Part shown: in pieces, positions 9,616 through 22,735 of the stretch
Position numbering within the stretch: the first letter of the stretch is position 1
Layout: every line of letters begins with the position of its first letter
DNA from: CAIMFV01 sp040757715
GTDB taxonomy: Bacteria > Pseudomonadota > Alphaproteobacteria > Caulobacterales > Caulobacteraceae
Assembly (NCBI GenBank): GCA_040757715.1
Contig: JBFLWS010000013.1
Location: 1-64,000, forward strand
Length of the DNA: 64,000 bases
Direction of reading: 5' to 3'
The notes under the pieces: model-generated
Databases searched by the model: none
The model's input: only the letters and a program-made list of their open reading frames with translations
Told to the model about the DNA's origin: nothing
Translations under genes and position numbers: made by a program

Positions 9616-9825
9616 GGTCCAACTCTCACGTCATGGTCGGCGCACGCCGCGGAGCCATTATGGCGAAAAACCCGCATCTCCACCGCCATTTTCGCCCCGC
9701 GGGCGAGCCAGCTTGGAAATTTCGATCGCGGGTGAAGCGCCTAGGCTTCCGGCGAGTCCCAGAATATTGCAGACTGAGGCTTAACACGCCAGCCGCCGAT
9801 CGGTTTGGATGAAGGAGCCGCCGCG

Positions 9826-10302
9826 ATGTTCGCCCGCAGTCATGTGGACCTGCACAATATCCGCATGTCGATCGAGCGGATCGGCAATGTCTCGGACAAC
9901 ATCATCCATGTGGGCCCGCTGAAGCTCGGCCTCGACGGCATCCTCACCTGGGTGCCGGGAGTGGGCGAGGTGTACAGCCTGGGCGCCGGCGGCCTCTTGA
10001 TCATCCAAGGCATCCGGGCGCGGGTGTCGGCCTCCACCCTCATGTCTATCGCCACCCTGGTCGCGATGAGAACCTTCATGGGCTCCTTGAGCGCGGTGCC
10101 CGGGGCCAATGTGGTGGGCGATGTGGCGGCGGACCTGTTCACCGCCCACAAGTGGTCGGCGGACATGCTGGTCAAGGCCATGGACGAGACCATCTATTTC
10201 GAGGGCACGCCCAAGAGCCTGGCCAATGATCCCGAGCACATCGACCTCATGGCCAAGGTCAAGTCCGGCAAGGAAAAGCGCCGGGTAGTCTATCTGCACT
10301 AG
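9826..10302 (+). CDS. DUF4112 family membrane protein
   Basis: 158 aa. The DUF4112 pattern is visible: a GLDGILTWVPGVGE segment, two central hydrophobic helices, and a second SLSAVPGANVVGDVAADLF segment repeating the hydrophobic-P-G-G-D theme. Function is unknown; probably an inner-membrane protein. ATG 9826 is preferred over the in-frame TTG at 9805 because AAGGAG at 9812-9817 lies 8 nt before it. Confidence 0.82.
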   Translation: MFARSHVDLHNIRMSIERIGNVSDNIIHVGPLKLGLDGILTWVPGVGEVYSLGAGGLLIIQGIRARVSASTLMSIATLVAMRTFMGSLSAVPGANVVGDVAADLFTAHKWSADMLVKAMDETIYFEGTPKSLANDPEHIDLMAKVKSGKEKRRVVYLH

Positions 10303-10311
10303 CTCCCGGCT

Positions 10312-11280
10312 TCAGCCGCCAGGTTCCTCCACCACGTAGCCCTGGGCGCGCAGGGCGTCCATCACCCCGCCCTTGCGCACAAAGCTCGCCAGATTGAGCA
10401 CGAACAGAGTCGGGGGACCGGTCATGGCGGCGTCGATGTCGTGCGCGGTGTCGCTCACGCTGCGCTCCACCGCGCCGGAAAGGCCGCTCGTCCTCGCGAT
10501 GCACTCAAAGCCCCGCTCGGGGCGATAGTGCTGGCGCAGACCGGCGAGATCGCCCTCCGCCCAGGCGGCGGAGGCCGGCGCCAGGTGGTCGCGGGCGAAG
10601 TCGAGATCATCCAGGGCCAGGCGCAGGCAGGCGGTCGCCTCCACAGGCGACAAGGCGGCCACCTTGGCCAGCAACGGGCCGGCCGGGTAGTCGGCCACAG
10701 GCTTCACCGTGAGATGGCGCTTTTCCGCCAGACGGCCCACGCGGTCGCTCACCGCGATCGCCTTGCGCGCCTTCATGGCCTGGCTCCAGACCATCACCGT
10801 GGCGAATCCGGGCCGCAGATGCTTGTAGTCGTCCGGATCGGCGCCGGCCGCGCGCAGATGGCCGGCGAGGCGGTTCCAATCCTCCGGCCCGAGCAGCGCA
10901 ATGAGGGTCTGGTCGCGGGGGAGCCTATAGTCGCCCTTCAGCAGAAACCAGGCCGCGCCCAAGAGATCCACGTGGGCCTGAGGCGCGGTCTTCACCACCT
11001 TCACCGTGTCGAACAAGCGCTCCAGCGCCGAGGCGTCCCAGTCCTGCAGCACCGCCGCGGAGGGTGTGGCCAGGACCCAGACCTCGGAATTTCCCTTGCT
11101 CACGCGCCACAGGGGCGGCCCGCGACGATGAGCATGGACGGCCACAGCGTTGTCCGACCACTCGGTGGCTGATGGAGCAGTCGGGGCGAGGTCTTGCGCC
11201 CGCAGCGAACCGCCGGCGAAGCTCGCCGCCATGAGCGCGGTCAAAGCCGCTGTCGTCCGCCGTTCCGCCCGCCGCGCCAT
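10312..11280 (-). CDS. TraB/GumN family protein (exported)
   Basis: 322 aa with an N-terminal signal sequence (hydrophobic segment AALTALMAASFAGGSLRA, then AQD). The TraB/GumN fold is recognisable from PPLWRVSKGNSEVWVLAT near residue 55. The second GxxH-type motif of TraB proteases is not obvious (GTPHS is replaced by ATPSA), so activity is doubtful. The frame extends to 11334, but ATG 11280 has GAGGAA upstream and begins directly with the signal peptide. It converges on the DUF4112 gene. Confidence 0.8.
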   Translation of the reverse strand: MARRAERRTTAALTALMAASFAGGSLRAQDLAPTAPSATEWSDNAVAVHAHRRGPPLWRVSKGNSEVWVLATPSAAVLQDWDASALERLFDTVKVVKTAPQAHVDLLGAAWFLLKGDYRLPRDQTLIALLGPEDWNRLAGHLRAAGADPDDYKHLRPGFATVMVWSQAMKARKAIAVSDRVGRLAEKRHLTVKPVADYPAGPLLAKVAALSPVEATACLRLALDDLDFARDHLAPASAAWAEGDLAGLRQHYRPERGFECIARTSGLSGAVERSVSDTAHDIDAAMTGPPTLFVLNLASFVRKGGVMDALRAQGYVVEEPGG

Positions 11281-11393
11281 GGTTCGTTCCTCGCCGCCAA
11301 TCATTGATAGGTTGGCAAGCGACCGCGGCGCCAATGTGATGGAACCTGGGCGAAACGCCGGCGCATGCCGGCGAAATGACGGCCGAACGAGCC

Positions 11394-13552
<2,159 letters not shown>

Positions 13553-13556
<4 letters not shown>

Positions 13557-14080
13557 TTCTTGTCCTTCGGCTCGTCGTCGTGGAACTCGTCGTCCTCGTC
13601 GTCTTCGAGGTCGTCTTCGTCTTCCTCTTCGATCTCATCGCCTTCGTATTCGTCGTCCCCGTCGTCTTCGTCTTCGTCCTCGTCGTCGTCGCCGTTAAGG
13701 TCGTCAGTGTCGAGGCCGTTGGCGGGGTCGAAGGCCTCCACCAGGGCCTGCCAGAACGGGTCGTCGGCGGACACCTCATCCACGTCTTCGGCGAAAGCCA
13801 CCGCGGTCTCGCCGTCGGGCATCAGAAGGCCCAGCACCTGCAGCATCTCGCCGTCCTCGGTCTCGTGCTGCTCGGCCTGGATGATCAGGGCGGGGAACTC
13901 GTCGTCGTCCTCGTACCAGACGCAAGGTTGCGGCAGGGGCTCCTCGAAGGCCTGGCCGTTCACCGTGTCGGAGAGCGAGAACACCGCCTGGCCCTTCTCC
14001 ACGTCGGCCTGGGTGGCGAGGCGGCCATGGAACACCTGCACGGAGTCCCAGTCTGCGAGGCTGAAGCCGGTCTTGCTCAT
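13553..14080 (-). CDS. Unknown protein with extreme Asp/Glu tail, coupled between mutA and mutB
   Basis: 175 aa, not assigned to a family. Residues 1-115 look folded (MSKTGFSLADWDSVQVFHGR, with a CVWYEDDDEFPALIIQ segment). Residues from about 118 on are a nearly pure Asp/Glu tail. It overlaps both neighbours by 4 nt (ATGA at each junction), so it is made with MutA and MutB. A role as chaperone, B12-loading or subunit-assembly factor is inference from context. The known G-protein partner MeaB/ArgK is unrelated. A frame upstream of ATG 14080 exists but lies wholly in mutA. Confidence 0.75.
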
Positions 14081-15930
14081 GCGTGCGCTTCCAGAAGGGC
14101 GAGGGCCGGGTCGAGGGCGGCGATGAGGTCGCAACCCGCATAGACGAAATCATCCACGCCAGCGGCTTGCAGCGCGGCCTCCTGCGCCCCGCCGCGCCCG
14201 GCGAGATAGAGGCGCTTCACCCCGGCGGCCTTGAGGGCGCGGGCGGCGGCTTCGGCCTCGGCGGCGTAAGCCTCGTCCGTTCCGCAGATGATGGCGATGG
14301 CCGGGGCGTCGGCCGCTTCCAGCGCTGGGCCGGTCTCGGCGGCGAGCCCGCCTACGGCGAAGAGGTTGCGCGCAAAGCCTGCCCGCGCGGCGAAATCCTT
14401 GGCGGTTCCGAGGGTTGCCAGGAGAACCTTCGGCGGTTTGGCAAGCGCGCGCGCCCGTCGGCGCAAGGCCTCGAACGGCTCGGCCCCTCGGTGCGGCGCG
14501 AGGGGCTCGACCTTGCTGTCGGGTCCGGGCATGCGCGTGGACGGGGCAGGTTTTGCAAACTTGCCCGGCTCGATCGGCTCCACCGCCACCCCGGCCTCGG
14601 CCAGGTCCGGGAACTCGCTGACGCCGATGAGGCCGGCCTTGCGCGTGGCCGTCTCCACCTCGCGGGCGAAGCGGGCGGACGCCACGGCCCGGGCGAGCTC
14701 GCCGCTCTCCAGCGCCGCCACGATCCCGCCAGCGGCTGCGATGGCCTGGAAAGCGGTCCAGCCGGCGCGGGCGATGTGGTCGGTGAGGGTCTCGATGAAC
14801 CAGGCCCCGGCGGCGGGGTCGGCCACCTTGCCGAGATGGCTCTCCTCCATCAGCACCAGCTGGGTGTTGCGAGCCTGGCGGCGGGCGAAGTCGGTGGGGG
14901 CGCCGATGGCGTCGGTGAAGGGGGCGAGGATCACCGCGTCCGCTCCGCCCACGGCCGCGCCGAAGCCGGCGGCGGTGAGGCGAAGGAGGTTGGTCCAGGG
15001 GTCGAGCGCGGCCAGCATGCGCCGGGACGAGCGGGCCTCGATCTTGGCCGGCGCCTCGACGCCGCAGGCGGTGGTGAGTTTGGCCCACAAGAGGCGGGCG
15101 GCGCGGACCTTGGCCAGGGTCACGAAATACTGGCCGTCGGCCGCGAGCCCGAGCACGATGCGGCGGAAGGCTTCGTCGAGCGCGAGGCCCTGGCGCTGCA
15201 TGGCCTTGGCGTAGGCGAGGGCGGCGGCCAGCGCAAAGCCGAGCTCCTGCCCCTCGGCGCCGCCGGTCTCATGCACGGCGCGGCCGGTGGCGAGAAACCA
15301 GGTGGCCTTGGCGTAGGGCCCGGATAGGCGAACTGCGGTCTCGGCGGCCAGAATGAGGTGGCTCTCGATGGGGCCGGGGCTCGATCCCGTTTCCGCCAAC
15401 GTCGTGAGCGGGTCCATGTGCGCGGCGAGGGGGGCCTGGGGGGCGAGCTTGCCCAGCTCTGCTAGCCAGTCGGCGGCGGCGGGGCCCATATAGCCGGCGT
15501 CCAACGCCACCGGGGCGAGCTCCAGCAACACCCCGTCCAGCGCTTCGGCGAGGTCGGCCTTGCCGGCCACGGCCACGCCCTTTTGCCCGCTCGGATCAAG
15601 CTTCAGCAGGATCGAGGCCGCGCCGTTCTCCAGATCATGGAGCGCCTGGCGATTGGCGGTCTTGGGGTCGGGGTGGCTCACCACCGTGCGCAGATCCCAG
15701 GGCCGTTCGGCGTCGCGCGGGCCGATCAGGCCGCCGAAGGGCGCAGAAGCGGTTTTGGCCGTATAGAGCGGCTCGATGCGCGCGTGATCGGCGGTCTTGG
15801 AGACGAGGCGCTTGTCAAAATCGGCGCCCTTGAGGGTGGTCTTCACCAGCTCCAGCCACGCCGCCTCCTGCGGCGCTGCGAAGCCATCGGCCAATTTGAT
15901 CAGCTCGGATGCGGTAGGATTGTCGGCCAC
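14077..15930 (-). CDS. mutA: Methylmalonyl-CoA mutase, small subunit
   Basis: 617 aa, the non-catalytic partner of the heterodimeric mutase. The barrel region is related to MutB (LLWAKLTTACGVEAPAKIE; ARRQARNTQLVLMEE). The C-terminal flavodoxin-like domain has lost the cobalamin motif: the DxHxxG position reads as a GTAKDFAARAGF segment without histidine, as in other small subunits. First gene of the operon. It is divergent from a nitronate monooxygenase gene, with about 200 nt between them. Confidence 0.95.
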   Translation of the reverse strand: MADNPTASELIKLADGFAAPQEAAWLELVKTTLKGADFDKRLVSKTADHARIEPLYTAKTASAPFGGLIGPRDAERPWDLRTVVSHPDPKTANRQALHDLENGAASILLKLDPSGQKGVAVAGKADLAEALDGVLLELAPVALDAGYMGPAAADWLAELGKLAPQAPLAAHMDPLTTLAETGSSPGPIESHLILAAETAVRLSGPYAKATWFLATGRAVHETGGAEGQELGFALAAALAYAKAMQRQGLALDEAFRRIVLGLAADGQYFVTLAKVRAARLLWAKLTTACGVEAPAKIEARSSRRMLAALDPWTNLLRLTAAGFGAAVGGADAVILAPFTDAIGAPTDFARRQARNTQLVLMEESHLGKVADPAAGAWFIETLTDHIARAGWTAFQAIAAAGGIVAALESGELARAVASARFAREVETATRKAGLIGVSEFPDLAEAGVAVEPIEPGKFAKPAPSTRMPGPDSKVEPLAPHRGAEPFEALRRRARALAKPPKVLLATLGTAKDFAARAGFARNLFAVGGLAAETGPALEAADAPAIAIICGTDEAYAAEAEAAARALKAAGVKRLYLAGRGGAQEAALQAAGVDDFVYAGCDLIAALDPALALLEAHA

Positions 15931-16129
15931 GCGTCCTCAAGTCCCGTGCAAAAATGTTGCGCCGACATGCGCCGGGGGCGGCGGCGGCGTCAAGTCTCTC
16001 CCACCAATGGCTTAACGCTGGGACAGCCTTGCTCGAAGGACCAGCCCCTCGCTACAGTGATCGCCGATAAGCCATAACGACCAGCGGGGCCTTCGCACGG
16101 CCCTTTGCTGACCCCTTGGAGACGCGCCC

Positions 16130-17131
16130 ATGGCTCTGCCGCCCCTGTTGCGAGACCGCCTTCGCCTGCCGGCCATCGGTTCGCCCCTGTTCATCATCTC
16201 CAAGCCCGAGCTGGTCATCGCCCAGTGCAAGGCCGGCATGGTGGGCTCCTTCCCCTCCTTGAACGCCCGCCCGCTGGCCCAGTTCGAAGAGTGGCTGGTG
16301 CGCATCCGCGAGGAGCTGGCGGCTCACGACCGCGCCCATCCGGAGGCTCCTTCCGCGCCGTTCGCGGTCAATCTCATCGTGCACAAGACCAACAACCGCC
16401 TAGAGGAAGACCTCGCCCTCTGCGTCAAGCACAAGGTCCCTCTGGTGATCACCTCGCTGGGCGCGCGCACCGAGGTGAACGACGCCATCCATTCCTATGG
16501 CGGCATCGTGCTGCACGACGTCATCACCAACGCCTTCGCCAAGAAGGCGGTGGAGAAGGGCGCCGACGGGCTGATCCCTGTGGCGGCCGGCGCGGGCGGG
16601 CACGCCGGCACCTTGTCGCCGTTCGCTTTGGTGCAGGAGATCCGCCAGTGGTTCGACGGGCCGGTGGCCCTGTCGGGGGCCATCGCCCACGGCCGCTCCA
16701 TCCTCGCCGCCCAAGCCATGGGCGCGGACCTCGCCTATATGGGCTCGGTGTTCATCGCCACCGAAGAGGCCTTCGCTCAGCAGGGCTACAAGGACATGAT
16801 CGTCGACAGCGGCGCTGCAGACATCGTCTATACGAACCTTTTTACCGGGGTGCATGGCAACTATCTGCGCCCGTCCATCGTCCAGGCCGGGCTTGATCCC
16901 GACAATCTGCCGGTGAGCGACCCCTCCAAGATGAATTTCGGCTCCGGCGGCAACCAGGAAGCCAAGGCCTGGCGTGACATCTGGGGCTGCGGTCAGGGCA
17001 TCGGCGCGGTGGGCGAGGTCGCCCCGGCAGCCGAGGTCGTGGCCCGGCTTATCCGCGAATACGAGGAGGCCCAGGTGGAGCTCGCCGCCAAGACCGCCTT
17101 GGTCCAGCGCGTGGCCGAAGCCGCCGAATAG
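16130..17131 (+). CDS. Nitronate monooxygenase (NPD family, FMN-dependent)
   Basis: 333 aa TIM-barrel flavoprotein of the 2-nitropropane dioxygenase family. Class features seen are the N-terminal PAIGSPLFIISKPELVIA, the VTSLGARTEV-like strand, and the phosphate-binding GAGGHAGT motif near residue 155 with ALSGAIAHGR later. It would oxidise alkyl nitronates such as propionate 3-nitronate. Being divergent from the propionyl-CoA genes, it could protect against that toxin, but this is inference. Some relatives act as enoyl reductases or trans-acting FMN enzymes. Confidence 0.88.
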   Translation: MALPPLLRDRLRLPAIGSPLFIISKPELVIAQCKAGMVGSFPSLNARPLAQFEEWLVRIREELAAHDRAHPEAPSAPFAVNLIVHKTNNRLEEDLALCVKHKVPLVITSLGARTEVNDAIHSYGGIVLHDVITNAFAKKAVEKGADGLIPVAAGAGGHAGTLSPFALVQEIRQWFDGPVALSGAIAHGRSILAAQAMGADLAYMGSVFIATEEAFAQQGYKDMIVDSGAADIVYTNLFTGVHGNYLRPSIVQAGLDPDNLPVSDPSKMNFGSGGNQEAKAWRDIWGCGQGIGAVGEVAPAAEVVARLIREYEEAQVELAAKTALVQRVAEAAE

Positions 17132-17183
17132 GCGAACCTATCCCACAGCGTCAAAGGGCGCGGACACTTGAAGTCCTGCGGCG

Positions 17184-18686
17184 ATGCGCCGCCCTTCGAG
17201 AGCCCGCACCTTGTCCAACGACGCCTCCACCCGCCTAGGTCTGCCCTATCTCGCCGCCGCCCAGGCGCAGAAGCACGTCACCCTGAACGCGGCGCTCACC
17301 CGCCTCGACGGGCTGGTGCAGCTCTCGGTCACGAGCCGCAGCACGGTCGTCGAGCCCACGACGCCCGCGGACGGCGCGATCTATATCCTCCCGGCGGGTG
17401 CGACCGGGGTCGACTGGGCGGGGAAGGCGGCGGGGACCTTGGCCCAGTTCACCGCCGGGGCCTGGAGCTTCATCACCCCCGGCCTCGGCTGGCTCGCCTT
17501 CGTCCAGGACGAGAACCACCTCGTGCTATTCGGGGTTAATGGCTGGGTGGCGGCGTTGCAGGTCGATCCGGCCACCGGACGGTTGACCCTCGCGCCCATA
17601 AACGGGTCGCAGGAGATCACCAACAATAGCGGGACGTTGCCTAACGCCCCCGCCGATACGGTGCTCCGCGTCTCGGGCCAGGACGGGCATCAGGCGCGGC
17701 TGGTGTTTGACGCCTTCGGGGCGCAGGGCAATTTCATCTATCGTCGGGCGGACGGCGTCGCCGCCGCGCCCAGCGCCCTCAACGCCGGCGACGTCATCGG
17801 CCAGTTCAGCTGGTTCGGCTACGGCGCCACCGGCTACTCCGTGTCAGCGCGGGCGCAGGTGCGGGCCTCTGCCGCCGAAACCTGGAGCGATACGGCCCAG
17901 GGGACCCAACTGCTCCTCTGCACGACGCCAAGTGGAGCCGCCGCCATACTCACCCGGGCCCTGCTGGGTCAGTCGGGCGGACTTCGGATTGACGCCTCGG
18001 GCGCCAACGCCACGGAGGATGTCGCCAACGTCCTGTCGGTGAAGGGCAATTCCGCCCTGTTCGAGGCGGCCTCCGGTGGAAGCTTCCGCGCCGCCCTCAA
18101 CAAGACCGCCAGCGCCAATGACGCGGCCCTAGTGTTCGAGACCGGCTATTCGGCGAGGGCCTTGGCGGGGCTCCTGGAGAGCGACGATTTTACGCTGAAG
18201 ACGAGCCCGGACGGGGCGACCTACTACGTGGGTCTCGTCGCCGATCATGCGAGCGGCCGCGTCAGCCTGCCGGCCAATCCGAGGTTCGCGGCGACCAGCA
18301 ACTTCGACAATTACATCGCCGCCGGGACGCCCACCAAGCTCGGCTTCAACATCACCGACCTGAACCCCCAGAACGCCTTCAGCGCAGCGAGCAACAGCTT
18401 CACCGCCCCAGCGGCGGGCTACTACCGCTTCAGCGTCTCGGTGCTGTTCAAGAAGAACGCCGCCTTGCCCACGGCGGCTAAGGTCGAGCTCTACAAGAAC
18501 GGCGCGGCGGCGGGGCGGGGGATCGCCAGCGTGGCGAGCCCGCAGGACCAGACGTCGAGCCTCAACCTCGCCGTGGCCCTCGCCCTTTCCGCAGGCGACG
18601 TCATCGACGTGCGCGCCACCCTCGCCGGCGCCGACGGCTACATCGCTGCGGCCGGGTCGAGCTTCTGCGGCGAGTGGGTGGGGTGA
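17184..18686 (+). CDS. DUF2793 phage/GTA-type fibre-like protein with C1q/TNF-like C-terminal domain
   Basis: 500 aa. The N-terminal DUF2793 segment is typical of tail-associated proteins of alphaproteobacterial prophages and gene transfer agents (LGLPYLAAAQAQKHVTLNAA, then VEPTTPADGAIYILPAGATG). The C-terminal 130 residues resemble a trimeric jelly-roll head (AFSAASNSFTAPAAGYYRFS). The middle is repetitive beta-sheet. A host-binding role is inferred. An alternative TTG start at 17211 has GAGAG upstream. It is followed by small membrane genes and a holin-like gene. Confidence 0.82.
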   Translation: MRRPSRARTLSNDASTRLGLPYLAAAQAQKHVTLNAALTRLDGLVQLSVTSRSTVVEPTTPADGAIYILPAGATGVDWAGKAAGTLAQFTAGAWSFITPGLGWLAFVQDENHLVLFGVNGWVAALQVDPATGRLTLAPINGSQEITNNSGTLPNAPADTVLRVSGQDGHQARLVFDAFGAQGNFIYRRADGVAAAPSALNAGDVIGQFSWFGYGATGYSVSARAQVRASAAETWSDTAQGTQLLLCTTPSGAAAILTRALLGQSGGLRIDASGANATEDVANVLSVKGNSALFEAASGGSFRAALNKTASANDAALVFETGYSARALAGLLESDDFTLKTSPDGATYYVGLVADHASGRVSLPANPRFAATSNFDNYIAAGTPTKLGFNITDLNPQNAFSAASNSFTAPAAGYYRFSVSVLFKKNAALPTAAKVELYKNGAAAGRGIASVASPQDQTSSLNLAVALALSAGDVIDVRATLAGADGYIAAAGSSFCGEWVG

Positions 18687-18766
18687 AAACCTTCGCCGAC
18701 GTTCCGAAATGCGAGTATCGTCTACCTGTGGGGCGTAATTGGCGCTTGGTGGTATGGGGAGGCGAC

Positions 18767-19000
18767 GTGCGACTTGCCATCCGGGTTATTGGGGTGGTCC
18801 TCATCGGACTTATTCTTATTGGGGTAGGGTTAGAGGTTATTTTAGCCCTAAAGAACGGCCAAGCCTTCTATGGTCGGAACTATAAGATGCTCGATCTTCC
18901 GACCTATAGTACGGCTTTTTGTTTGGTTGTCGTCGCGTTGATTGGCGTGCTGCATCCAGTCCGATGGCTTATTCGCTATTGGCGCGGACTTTATCGATGA
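18767..19000 (+). CDS. Small two-helix membrane protein, unknown
   Basis: 77 aa with two hydrophobic helices (about residues 6-27 and 48-64) and a short loop rich in Tyr and Lys. GTG 18767 is chosen because GGGGAGG at 18756-18762 precedes it. A longer frame from GTG 18674 would overlap the fibre-like gene by 13 nt. Its stop overlaps the next start (ATGA at 18997-19000), so the two are coupled. Base composition is lower in GC than its neighbours. No family recognised; by position it could be part of a lysis or immunity cassette. Confidence 0.6.
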   Translation: MRLAIRVIGVVLIGLILIGVGLEVILALKNGQAFYGRNYKMLDLPTYSTAFCLVVVALIGVLHPVRWLIRYWRGLYR

Positions 19001-19368
19001 ACACATTCCTGAGTGTTTTGAAAGACTTCCGCAGCGGTCTTTACGCGCGGCCGGGCCTGTCAGGGATGTTGATAGCCACATTGGCGATCGTGGTCGTCGC
19101 TCGACTCGTCGTGTGGGCGACTGAAGCCACAGGGCCGTCGACGCCGGCGCGAGGATCGGTGGAGCGCATCTACGTCGCGAGCGAGGACCAACACGGACCG
19201 TCCTACGGGGCGAGCGTTCGGCTGGATACCGGAGCGCATGTCAATGTGCATCTCGGTACGGTCCTGTCGTGCGACGTGGGCAATCCAATCCTATTATGGC
19301 GCAAGCCGACCCATTTCGGCGTGACCTATGTCCCTGATGCCGCGCCGTGCCTGGAGCGAACGCGCTGA
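18997..19368 (+). CDS. Small single-pass membrane protein, unknown
   Basis: 123 aa: cytosolic N-terminus, one hydrophobic segment (about residues 23-42, MLIATLAIVVVARLVVWAT), then an 80-residue beta-rich extracytoplasmic domain with two cysteines (near 92 and 117). It is translationally coupled to the preceding two-helix protein. No family recognised. ATG 18997 is taken as start because it overlaps the upstream stop; the frame upstream of it only shadows the other gene. Confidence 0.6.
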   Translation: MNTFLSVLKDFRSGLYARPGLSGMLIATLAIVVVARLVVWATEATGPSTPARGSVERIYVASEDQHGPSYGASVRLDTGAHVNVHLGTVLSCDVGNPILLWRKPTHFGVTYVPDAAPCLERTR

Positions 19369-19440
19369 GTCTGCGGCGACTGCTCTCCCAACTCTTCCGG
19401 CTCGACCTTCCTTGCTCATCTCAACCGAAGGAGCCTAGCC

Positions 19441-19656
19441 ATGTACGACACCAAACCCGCCTACGCCTCCACCGGCGTGTGGGGCAGCCTCCTGGCCCTG
19501 ATCGGGGCCCTGACCCCGCTGGCGCTACAGGCCGCCCGCGTCACCGATCCCGGCCAACAGCAGGCGGTGGTGGACACTTCGGCGCAGGTATTGGCCGCTG
19601 TGGGGGGGCTCGTCGCCCTCTATGGTCGGCTGAAAGCCACCACGCGCATCGCCTGA
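19441..19656 (+). CDS. Holin-like small membrane protein
   Basis: 71 aa with two hydrophobic helices separated by a polar turn (GVWGSLLALIGALTPLALQ, then TSAQVLAAVGGLVALYG) and a short basic C-terminus. This matches the small holin-like proteins of alphaproteobacterial prophages in length and layout. GGAG lies about 9 nt before the ATG. It sits 0.75 kb after the DUF2793 fibre-like gene, supporting a phage/GTA origin. Function is inferred from shape and context. Confidence 0.65.
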   Translation: MYDTKPAYASTGVWGSLLALIGALTPLALQAARVTDPGQQQAVVDTSAQVLAAVGGLVALYGRLKATTRIA

Positions 19657-19686
19657 TCGCCGCAACAAGGCACGATCTTGCCTGAA

Positions 19687-19718
19687 AACGCCCGGGGCGA
19701 CGCTGCGTCACGGGCGTT
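19687..19718 (+). terminator. Probable terminator after the holin-like gene
   Basis: Stem AACGCCCG/CGGGCGTT (19687-19694 with 19711-19718), then CATGCCCTTTTC. The hairpin is perfect but the T-tract starts late, so termination may be weak. Confidence 0.45.
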
Positions 19719-19808
19719 CATGCCCTTTTCGCGGCGTTTGTCTATTTGCAATGCGGCGAAACCCCAGCTAACCACCGTCCACTGAATTTTTCAGGGGCGG
19801 CCCGACCA

Positions 19809-21809
<2,001 letters not shown>

Positions 21810-21874
21810 ATCTGCCGCTAATTAGGTCGGCCGCTATTCAGCAGCTTGGATTTTTGGAAGGCGACGGCGCAGCG

Positions 21875-22285
21875 ATGAACGATGGTCTGTTCGACTGGTC
21901 GCAACTGTTTCTGTCGTCCAGCGGACGGCTGGGGCGAGGGCCGTTCCTCATCGCCATGACGGCGTTGATCCTGGCGCTCCTCTTGTTCGAGAACGCCGTG
22001 CCGCCAGTGTTGCGCGAAGTGCTGGCGATCCTGTTCTACCCGCTGCTGGTGTTCTCCTCCGCCTGTGTGCTGTCCAAGCGCCTGCACGACCGCGGCCGCT
22101 CGGGCTGGTGGGCGGCCCTGATCCTCCTCGCCTTCTCGGTGAACTGGCCCCAGCCGCACGGCTTCTGGTCGCTGTTTGCGCTGGTGATCCTGTGGTCGGT
22201 GGTGGAGCTCGGCCTCATGCCGGGCGAGCAAGGCGCCAATCGCTTCGGCCCCAACCCGTCCAAGACCCCGGCTATCGCGGTCTGA
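21875..22285 (+). CDS. DUF805 family membrane protein
   Basis: 136 aa, four predicted hydrophobic helices. The DUF805 pattern is clear: F-S-GRLGRGPF near the start, the conserved CVLSKRLHDRGRSGWW loop, and the C-terminal PGEQGANRFGPNP. Function unknown. A TTG at 21854 would add 7 residues. Its 3' end overlaps the oppositely oriented rusA-like gene by 14 nt. Confidence 0.85.
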   Translation: MNDGLFDWSQLFLSSSGRLGRGPFLIAMTALILALLLFENAVPPVLREVLAILFYPLLVFSSACVLSKRLHDRGRSGWWAALILLAFSVNWPQPHGFWSLFALVILWSVVELGLMPGEQGANRFGPNPSKTPAIAV

Positions 22286-22622
22286 TCCGCACGGTGATGC
22301 GTTCGCGCTCGCCGGCGCGGCGCTCCACCACCAGGCGCCCCACCTGACTATCGTCGTGAAAGGCGTAGCCCTTGATGGAATCGAGGATCGCCTTGGCCAG
22401 GTTGTCGAGATCAAGCCAGGGTGGGTCGCCGGTATATTCCATGCCGATCTCCACCACATATTCGCCCCAGGCTGGCCGTGCGCCGCGCCACTCCTTGCGG
22501 AAGAACTCGTACATCAGGGGCTTGTAGTACTTGGCCTGAGTGGTGAGGCCGTCCACGGCGATCTCCAGCACCTCGCCGGTCTCCCGCGCCCGCACCCGAC
22601 CCTGGCCGATCCACTCGCTCAA
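22272..22622 (-). CDS. RusA-family Holliday junction resolvase
   Basis: 116 aa, the RusA size (E. coli RusA is 120). The catalytic acidic cluster aligns: D71 and D73 in WLDLDNLAKAILDSIKG, and D90/D91 in FHDDSQV. These match E. coli RusA D70, D72 and D91. The basic N-terminal half fits dimerisation and DNA binding. RusA enzymes resolve four-way junctions and are typically prophage-borne. Here the gene stands alone between a DUF805 gene and a repeat-rich spacer, without phage replication genes. Confidence 0.85.
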   Translation of the reverse strand: MSEWIGQGRVRARETGEVLEIAVDGLTTQAKYYKPLMYEFFRKEWRGARPAWGEYVVEIGMEYTGDPPWLDLDNLAKAILDSIKGYAFHDDSQVGRLVVERRAGERERITVRIRPR

Positions 22623-22720
22623 CAGGCGCCTCCAGATTGGGCGCCGACTCGCCCGTGAGGAAATTAGCTTTTTCTACAGCTGAGTCGCGGTCTAAGCTTT
22701 AGGCTCCTGTTCCACAGCTG

Positions 22721-22735
22721 AAAGGAGGTGATCCA
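22721..22735 (+). promoter_or_regulatory. Extended Shine-Dalgarno fully complementary to the 16S rRNA tail
   Basis: AAAGGAGGTGATCCA is the exact complement of the 16S rRNA 3' end (TGGATCACCTCCTTT), far longer than the 4-6 nt used by other genes here. It abuts a GTG codon at 22736. Read on the other strand it is a copy of the anti-Shine-Dalgarno tail, but the rest of 16S is absent. Confidence 0.6.

Noticed and set aside
13580..14143. Long plus-strand ORF rich in Val/Phe/Leu opposite the acidic protein
   Set aside because: It is the antisense of the GAC/GAG/GAA-rich acidic tail; low-complexity composition and no ribosome binding site.
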